Source of the DNA: Vulcanimicrobiia bacterium
GTDB lineage: Bacteria > Vulcanimicrobiota > Vulcanimicrobiia > Vulcanimicrobiales > Vulcanimicrobiaceae
Assembly: GCA_025934645.1 (NCBI GenBank)
Contig: JAICWY010000004.1
Span: 21,594 to 85,593, forward strand
DNA length: 64,000 nucleotides
Direction of reading: 5' to 3'
In this document: one piece after another, positions 59,037 through 64,000 of the stretch
Layout of the letters: every line of letters starts with the position of its first letter
How positions within the stretch are numbered: position 1 is the stretch's first letter
Position numbers and translations under genes: made by a program
Notes under the pieces: generated by a model
The model's input: the letters and a program-made list of their open reading frames with translations, nothing else
The model's database searches: none
Told to the model about the DNA's origin: nothing

Positions 59037-62000
59037 TTACTCCGGCAAACCTTCTGCGACGTTGCCGGCGCCGAAGATCCGCTCGAGTTCGAACTTTAGG
59101 CGGCGGTCGCCGGCGATGCCGCGCGCCAGCCGCTGCACGCGATTCCCGATCCGCGCCATAACCGGAACCGTACCCGGCCATTCGTCGAGTACCGCGGCCA
59201 GGCGGTCGACTTGATCGCGGCTGTTCACGTTCACGTGCCAACCCGCCGGATTCGCGACGTGCGCCGGCCGTTCGAACGGCTGCACCTCGTTCGCACTCAC
59301 CGAAAGATCGACGGGAGCCTCTTCGCCCTGCTGCGCGCCCGGACGCTCGCGCAAGCGCAGCCGGCCTTTCACGACCAGAATCTTGTCTTGCTCGAAATGC
59401 CCCTGCACTTGCGGATACAGTTTCGCGAAGACGACGACGTCGGTGCTGCCGGTCGTATCTTCCATCTGGGCGATAAGGATCTGCTGGCCGGCTTTCGTGA
59501 GGGTACGGCGCACGGAAGTCACCATGCCGGCGACTGTTACGAAACTGTCGTCTTCGCGCGAGCGCAGATCTTTAACCGGTACCGCACCGGTCCGCGCGAG
59601 CGCGTCGGCGACATCGGCAAGCGGGTGACCGGAAACGAAAATGCCGAGCGTTTCTTTTTCCCATTGCAGCGTCTGCATGGTGGTCGGCGGCGCCACGTTG
59701 GGCAGCGTAGGCGCGAGCGCGGCGACAGCCGCAGGCGCATCGCCGAAGAGCGAGACTTGCCCGAGCTGCGCGTCCCGGCTCTCCGCGGCGGCTATATCCA
59801 GCGCGGCATCGAGCGCTGCGAGCTTCTGCGCGCGGTTTCCGGGCAGGCCGTCGAGCGCGCCGCATTTGATCAGCGCTTCGAAGACGCGGCGGTTTACTTG
59901 CTTCGTGTCGACGCGTTTGGCCAGATCGAACAGATCTTTGAATTCACCGCCGGAATCGCGTGCGTCCAATATTACGCGCACCGCTCCCTCGCCGACGCCT
60001 TTGATAGCCGAGAGCCCGAAGCGAATACGATCTCCGACGACCGCAAAGTGAATCAACGAGGCGTTTACGTCGGGCGGCAGCACCGCAATGCCCATCTTCT
60101 TCGCCTCGTCGATGTATTCGACGAGTTTGTCGGTCTTGTCCGTCACCGAAGTCATCAGTGCCGCAAAGTACGGCAGCGGATGGTTCGCTTTCAGATAAGC
60201 GGTTTGATAGGCAACCCATGCGTACGCAGCCGCGTGCGATTTGTTGAAACCGTAGCCGGCGAACGGTTCGATGAATTCGAAGATCTTCTGCGCGAGCGCC
60301 TCGTCGATGTCCGAGTGCTCTTTGCAGCCCTTGACGAATTTCTCGCGGTAGACGGGGATCTTGTCTTTCTGCTTCTTCCCCATGACTTTGCGCAGCTCGT
60401 CGGCTTGCCCCATCGAGAATCCGGCGAGATCCCGCGCCATCTGCATAATGGATTCTTGATAGCACGCGATGCCGTATGTCGCCGAAAGAATGGGCTCGAG
60501 TTTGGGGTGAAGATACTTTGCCTGTTGGCGGCCGTGCTTGACCGCGATGTACTCGGGAATCCACTCCATCGGGCCGGGACGGTATAACGCTACGAGCGCG
60601 ATAATGTCGTCGAAACCCGACGGGCGCAGCTCGGTGCAAACGCGCACCATGCCTTCCGATTCGAGCTGGAACACGCCCATGGTCTCGCCGCGGGAGAGCA
60701 TTTCGTATGTGCGTTGATCGTCGTCGGGAATTCGCGCGATGTCGAAATCCGGATCGGTCGTGCGACGAATCTCGTCCACGGCGTTCTTCATGACGGTAAG
60801 ATTGCGCAGGCCCAAGAAGTCCATCTTGAGCAGGCCGATCTTTTCCGCCCACACCATGTCATATTGCGTGTTGACGCCGGCGTCGCTCTTCGCGAGCGGC
60901 GCGTATTCGACGAGCGGTCCCGGCGAAATAACCACGCCGGCGGCATGCGTGCCCGCGTTTCTCGCGAGCCCTTCGATCGCTTTGGCGGTTTCCAGCAGGC
61001 GCCGGATCTCCGGCGAGGCCGAGTACAGCGCTTTGATTTCAGGAATCTGTTCGAGCGCCTGGGCGATCGACAGACCGCCCGGACCGGACGGAATCATCTT
61101 CGCGACGCGATCGACATCCGGAAGCGGCACACCCAGCGCGCGGCCCGCATCGCGCACTGCAGCGCGCGCGGCCATCGTGCCGAACGTGACGATCTGCGCG
61201 ACGCGATCCTCGCCGTATTTAGCGGTTACGTACTTGATGACTTCGTCCCGCCGCTCCACGCAGAAATCGGTGTCGATATCGGGCATGGAGATGCGTTCCG
61301 GATTCAAAAAACGTTCGAACAGCAGATCGTATTTGAGGGGATCGAGATCGGTAATCTTCAAGCAGTACGAGACGACCGAACCGACTGCCGAACCGCGGCC
61401 CGGACCGACCGGAATGTCGTGGTCCTTCGCGTATTTGATGAAATCCCAAACGATCAGAAAGTACGACGCGAAGCCCATTTTCAAAATGACGGACAATTCG
61501 TACTCGAAACGTTCGCGCAGCGCGGCGTCGTCCTTCGCACGCTCCTCGCCGTAGCGCTCGATCAGGCCCTGCTCGCATACCTCGCGTAAATAGTCTTCCG
61601 CGCTCAGTTCGCGATCCGGAGCCTCCTGCGGCACCGGGAACGCCGGCAGGTGATAAACTTTTTCGGGGATCCGGATATCGATGCGCTTGGCGATCTCGAC
61701 GGTATTGTCGCACGCTTCGGGCAGATCGGCCCACAGCTCGCGCATTTCCGCATCGCTCTTTACGTAAAACTGATCCGAGTAGAACTTCATGCGGCTCGTG
61801 TCGGAAACGGTTTTACCGGTGCCGATGCAGAGCAGCACGTCATGAGCCGGCGCGTCCCGTTGCTCCAAATAATGGGAATCGTTCGTCGCGACGAGCGGGA
61901 TGTTCAGCTCGCGCGCGACCTTCACGAGACCGTCGTTGATGACGTCTTCCTCGGGCATGCCGTGGCGCATTACTTCGATGTAGAAGCGGTCGCCGAAGAT

Positions 62001-62483
62001 GTCGACGAAGGTTTTTGCCGCGTTCTTTGATTTCTCGAAGTCGTTTTTGAGCAGCGGTGCAGCCACCAGACCCGACATGCAGCCGGAGAGGACGATGAGG
62101 CCCTCGTTATGCTGCGCGAGCAGATCCAAATCGATACGCGGCTTGTAATAGTAGCCTTCGAGAAAACCTTTGGAGATGAGCGCCGTCAAATTCCGGTAGC
62201 CGGTCACGTCGGCGGCCAGCAGCGTGACGTGCGCTTCGTCTCGCACAGTACGGTCGAAGCGCCCGCGCGGCGCGATATATGCCTCGCACCCGATGATCGG
62301 CGTGAGTTTGAAGTCGCGCGCGGTGTAATAAAACTCCATAGCGCCGTACATAACGCCGTGATCGGTCAGCGCGACGGCAGGGCTTCCGTCGTCCGCGGAG
62401 CGTTTGCACAAGCTGTCTACGCGGCACGCGCCGTCCAAGAGCGAGTATTCACTATGGACGTGAAGATGGACGAACTGACTCAC
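59037..62483 (-). CDS. dnaE: DNA polymerase III alpha subunit
   Basis: 1148 residues from GTG 62483. The PHP domain (about 3-210) starts FVHLHVHSEYSLLDGACRVDSLC. The polymerase motifs GPGRGSAVGSVVSYCLKITD and MPDIDTDF with catalytic aspartates are in the middle, followed by the helix-hairpin-helix and an OB-fold (about 950-1060) near the C-terminus. DnaE1-type replicative polymerase. It stands 4 nt upstream of hisZ on the same strand and 36 nt from the divergent diguanylate cyclase. Confidence 0.97.
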   Translation of the reverse strand: MSQFVHLHVHSEYSLLDGACRVDSLCKRSADDGSPAVALTDHGVMYGAMEFYYTARDFKLTPIIGCEAYIAPRGRFDRTVRDEAHVTLLAADVTGYRNLTALISKGFLEGYYYKPRIDLDLLAQHNEGLIVLSGCMSGLVAAPLLKNDFEKSKNAAKTFVDIFGDRFYIEVMRHGMPEEDVINDGLVKVARELNIPLVATNDSHYLEQRDAPAHDVLLCIGTGKTVSDTSRMKFYSDQFYVKSDAEMRELWADLPEACDNTVEIAKRIDIRIPEKVYHLPAFPVPQEAPDRELSAEDYLREVCEQGLIERYGEERAKDDAALRERFEYELSVILKMGFASYFLIVWDFIKYAKDHDIPVGPGRGSAVGSVVSYCLKITDLDPLKYDLLFERFLNPERISMPDIDTDFCVERRDEVIKYVTAKYGEDRVAQIVTFGTMAARAAVRDAGRALGVPLPDVDRVAKMIPSGPGGLSIAQALEQIPEIKALYSASPEIRRLLETAKAIEGLARNAGTHAAGVVISPGPLVEYAPLAKSDAGVNTQYDMVWAEKIGLLKMDFLGLRNLTVMKNAVDEIRRTTDPDFDIARIPDDDQRTYEMLSRGETMGVFQLESEGMVRVCTELRPSGFDDIIALVALYRPGPMEWIPEYIAVKHGRQQAKYLHPKLEPILSATYGIACYQESIMQMARDLAGFSMGQADELRKVMGKKQKDKIPVYREKFVKGCKEHSDIDEALAQKIFEFIEPFAGYGFNKSHAAAYAWVAYQTAYLKANHPLPYFAALMTSVTDKTDKLVEYIDEAKKMGIAVLPPDVNASLIHFAVVGDRIRFGLSAIKGVGEGAVRVILDARDSGGEFKDLFDLAKRVDTKQVNRRVFEALIKCGALDGLPGNRAQKLAALDAALDIAAAESRDAQLGQVSLFGDAPAAVAALAPTLPNVAPPTTMQTLQWEKETLGIFVSGHPLADVADALARTGAVPVKDLRSREDDSFVTVAGMVTSVRRTLTKAGQQILIAQMEDTTGSTDVVVFAKLYPQVQGHFEQDKILVVKGRLRLRERPGAQQGEEAPVDLSVSANEVQPFERPAHVANPAGWHVNVNSRDQVDRLAAVLDEWPGTVPVMARIGNRVQRLARGIAGDRRLKFELERIFGAGNVAEGLPE

Positions 62484-62519
62484 CGGACGGTTTGCGGACC
62501 CCTATGAAATGCGAGCGTA

Positions 62520-63689
62520 GTGCTAAAGAAAACGGCGAAAGTAGACGTTACAGTAAACGTGGGCTCGAACCTGTCCGCGACGGGCGTTCCCGTCATCGAC
62601 GACGCCGAGAAGGCCGGTCTCCGACACGAGATCGAACGGCTTCGCTTGCGGATTGCCATGCTCGAGGCCGAACGCGACGAGTACGCGCAGCAAAACGCCG
62701 AACTCTTCGTGCTGCAGCAAGTTTTCTCAACGATCAACTCAACCCTCGACATTAACGACATCTTGTCGATGGTGCTGCGCGGCGTGGTCGAGGCGCTCAA
62801 GTTCTCCCGCGTCGTGCTTTTCGATGTGAACGAAGCGGGCGGCATCGAACGCCGCCTGGAAGGCGATGCGGCCGGCACGGTTCTGCACAGCCCCGACCCG
62901 CTCGCCTACCTGCCGGGCTCGACCCTCCAAGACATCGCCACGGGCGCCGTGCAGATCGCCTTCGGCTCGGAGGACGACGCCGATAAGCCGCTCGCCGATA
63001 CCAAAGGCTCGTATTGCATCGCCCCCCTGGTGGCTCGCGACGTCGTCCGCGGCATACTGTACGTCGATGACCCGGCCACGCCGGAGGTCACCGAGAATCA
63101 ACTTCGCGTTCTACTCGATTTTGCTGCGCAAGCGGCCATCGCCGTGGAGAATGCCCGCCTCTATGAAGAAACCCGCCGCCTGCTCGAAGAGACGCAGCGC
63201 CTTGCCCACACCGACAGCTTGACCGGGATCCCGAACCGGCGCGCGCTCGCAGATATGCTGGAACGCGAGCTGCACACGTCCGACCGCTATGACTCGCCCT
63301 TTGCGTTTGTCATTCTCGACCTGGACGATCTCAAGAAAATCAACGACAACGGCGGCCACAGCCTAGGCGACCTGGCCCTCAAACGCTTCGCGGGCGTTTT
63401 GAAGAAATCGGCCCGCAAGGGGGACATCGTGGCCCGGTACGGCGGTGACGAGTTCGTGGTGGTCATGACGAAAACCGACCGGGAGACGGCCGAGCGGAGC
63501 GTGGAGCGGGTTGCCGGCGCCCTGAGACGGAGCGGCCTCCAATGCTCGATCGGCGTGGCGATGTTCCCAACCGACGGCATCGACGGACAGACGCTGTTTT
63601 TCGCGGCGGACGACGCGCTCTATCGCGCCAAGCAGGGCGGGAAGAACGCGTACCGGTTTTTCAGCAGGGAAGCGCCCGCCGCGCCCTGA
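62520..63689 (+). CDS. GAF-GGDEF diguanylate cyclase
   Basis: 389 residues from GTG 62520. A coiled coil (about 30-62) leads to a GAF sensor domain (about 65-210) and a signalling helix into the GGDEF domain (about 225-385). The catalytic motif RYGGDEF is intact at 306-312, with DLDDLKKINDNGGHSLGD before it. The product-inhibition I-site Arg299-x2-Asp302 is five residues upstream of the motif. It should make c-di-GMP in response to a cytosolic or redox signal. It is divergent from dnaE. Confidence 0.93.
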   Translation: MLKKTAKVDVTVNVGSNLSATGVPVIDDAEKAGLRHEIERLRLRIAMLEAERDEYAQQNAELFVLQQVFSTINSTLDINDILSMVLRGVVEALKFSRVVLFDVNEAGGIERRLEGDAAGTVLHSPDPLAYLPGSTLQDIATGAVQIAFGSEDDADKPLADTKGSYCIAPLVARDVVRGILYVDDPATPEVTENQLRVLLDFAAQAAIAVENARLYEETRRLLEETQRLAHTDSLTGIPNRRALADMLERELHTSDRYDSPFAFVILDLDDLKKINDNGGHSLGDLALKRFAGVLKKSARKGDIVARYGGDEFVVVMTKTDRETAERSVERVAGALRRSGLQCSIGVAMFPTDGIDGQTLFFAADDALYRAKQGGKNAYRFFSREAPAAP

Positions 63690-63795
63690 GGGTTGGCCCT
63701 TTCGGCTCTAGATTTGCACACCCCACGTAAGTAGGATAGGAAAGCGCCTCCGTAACCGATCATACGGACGCCGTTTTTGCATAGGGGAAGCAACT

Positions 63796-64000
63796 ATGAC
63801 CCTCGAGACTGCGGAAGCTCAGGTTAAGCAGCTCGCCGAAGCGCTGCGAGCGGCAACGACGCCCTTTCTGCGCCTTCGCGAACACGCGGACGACCTAGAG
63901 ACGCTCGACTCCAACCACGAACTCAACCAAGCGTCCTGCGTTGCGGCGCTGATCCGCGCGGAAGCGATTCGATTCGAGGCCGAGCTCGGCCCGAAGCTTC
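63796..64000 (+). CDS. Unrecognised protein, 5' end only
   Basis: Starting at ATG 63796 with AGGGGAAG eight bases upstream, 68 codons are visible before the window ends. The sequence is helical and acidic (MTLETAEAQVKQLAEALRAATT), with Cys50 in NHELNQASCVAAL. No domain can be named from this fragment. It lies 106 nt after the diguanylate cyclase, in a gap with a small hairpin (63750-63767) that may end that transcript. Confidence 0.6.
   Translation, partial: MTLETAEAQVKQLAEALRAATTPFLRLREHADDLETLDSNHELNQASCVAALIRAEAIRFEAELGPKL

Noticed and set aside
63690..63795. c-di-GMP riboswitch after the diguanylate cyclase
   Set aside because: The 106-nt gap lacks the conserved GEMM core; only a short 5-bp stem is present.
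1..64000. CRISPR array, rRNA operon or insertion sequence
   Set aside because: No regularly spaced repeats, rRNA motifs or transposase signatures were seen on either strand.

Overview
The window is a 64 kb chromosomal stretch of GC-rich, tightly packed bacterial DNA with many GTG/TTG starts and stop-start overlaps (ATGA, GTGA, TGATG). The gene content points to a diderm bacterium outside the Proteobacteria, probably in the Terrabacteria side of the tree. The grounds are an Mla/MCE lipid-transport operon with a long MlaD that ends in a beta-rich tail, a complete type IV pilus operon with a secretin, the c-di-AMP trio cdaA-cdaR-glmM together with a c-di-AMP riboswitch, short-form HisG with HisZ, and FtsA/FtsZ/FtsQ. 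The combination would suit Candidatus Eremiobacterota (WPS-2/Vulcanimicrobiota), but that placement is an inference from gene content. I see no phage, insertion sequence, CRISPR array or rRNA operon.

Layout. 1-7 kb: the 3' end of rph, a small helical protein, mlaEFD, a ketopantoate reductase, an NAD-dependent sugar dehydrogenase-like protein and an AIM24 protein. 6.4-8.6 kb (minus strand): xerC, an HD hydrolase and a lipoprotein. 8.6-11 kb: a 20-bp inverted repeat, an ArsB/NhaD-type transporter, a structured leader and a NarL-type regulator. 11-14.4 kb: glcF, a STAS protein, a DUF1835 protein and tRNA-Gln, followed by an orphan copy of the 5' half of that tRNA. 14.6-19.4 kb (minus strand): an unknown gene, cdaA, cdaR, glmM, a c-di-AMP riboswitch and an NlpC/P60 hydrolase. 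19.4-22 kb: rsgA, rpsT and a ThrE-like exporter. 22-30 kb (minus strand): yceI, ygiD, aroC, aroK, aroB, priA and mscS, with a divergent HxlR regulator.

31.5-41.9 kb (minus strand) holds one type IV pilus operon read as pilB, pilT, pilC, a sigma-70 family factor, pilin, a CcdA-like protein, a TPR-like protein, prepilin peptidase, pilM, pilN, pilO, a PilP-like protein and pilQ. Nearly every junction overlaps. 42.1-47.6 kb: a lipid kinase with a PAP2 phosphatase, a second STAS protein, a PQQ-type beta-propeller, a phosphoesterase and a BrkB protein. 47.6-55.1 kb: ftsZ, ftsA, a chemoreceptor, a small secreted protein, a DUF885 protein and ftsQ. 55.1-62.5 kb (minus strand): a HAD phosphatase, hisD, hisG, hisZ and dnaE. 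The right end carries a GAF-GGDEF diguanylate cyclase and the start of an unrecognised gene.

The most coherent circuit is the c-di-AMP one: synthase, synthase regulator and GlmM lie just upstream of a cell-wall hydrolase whose leader carries a recognisable ydaO-type aptamer. The two signals least explained by standard annotation are the duplicated tRNA-Gln 5' half and the sigma factor embedded in the pilus operon beside the pilin gene.
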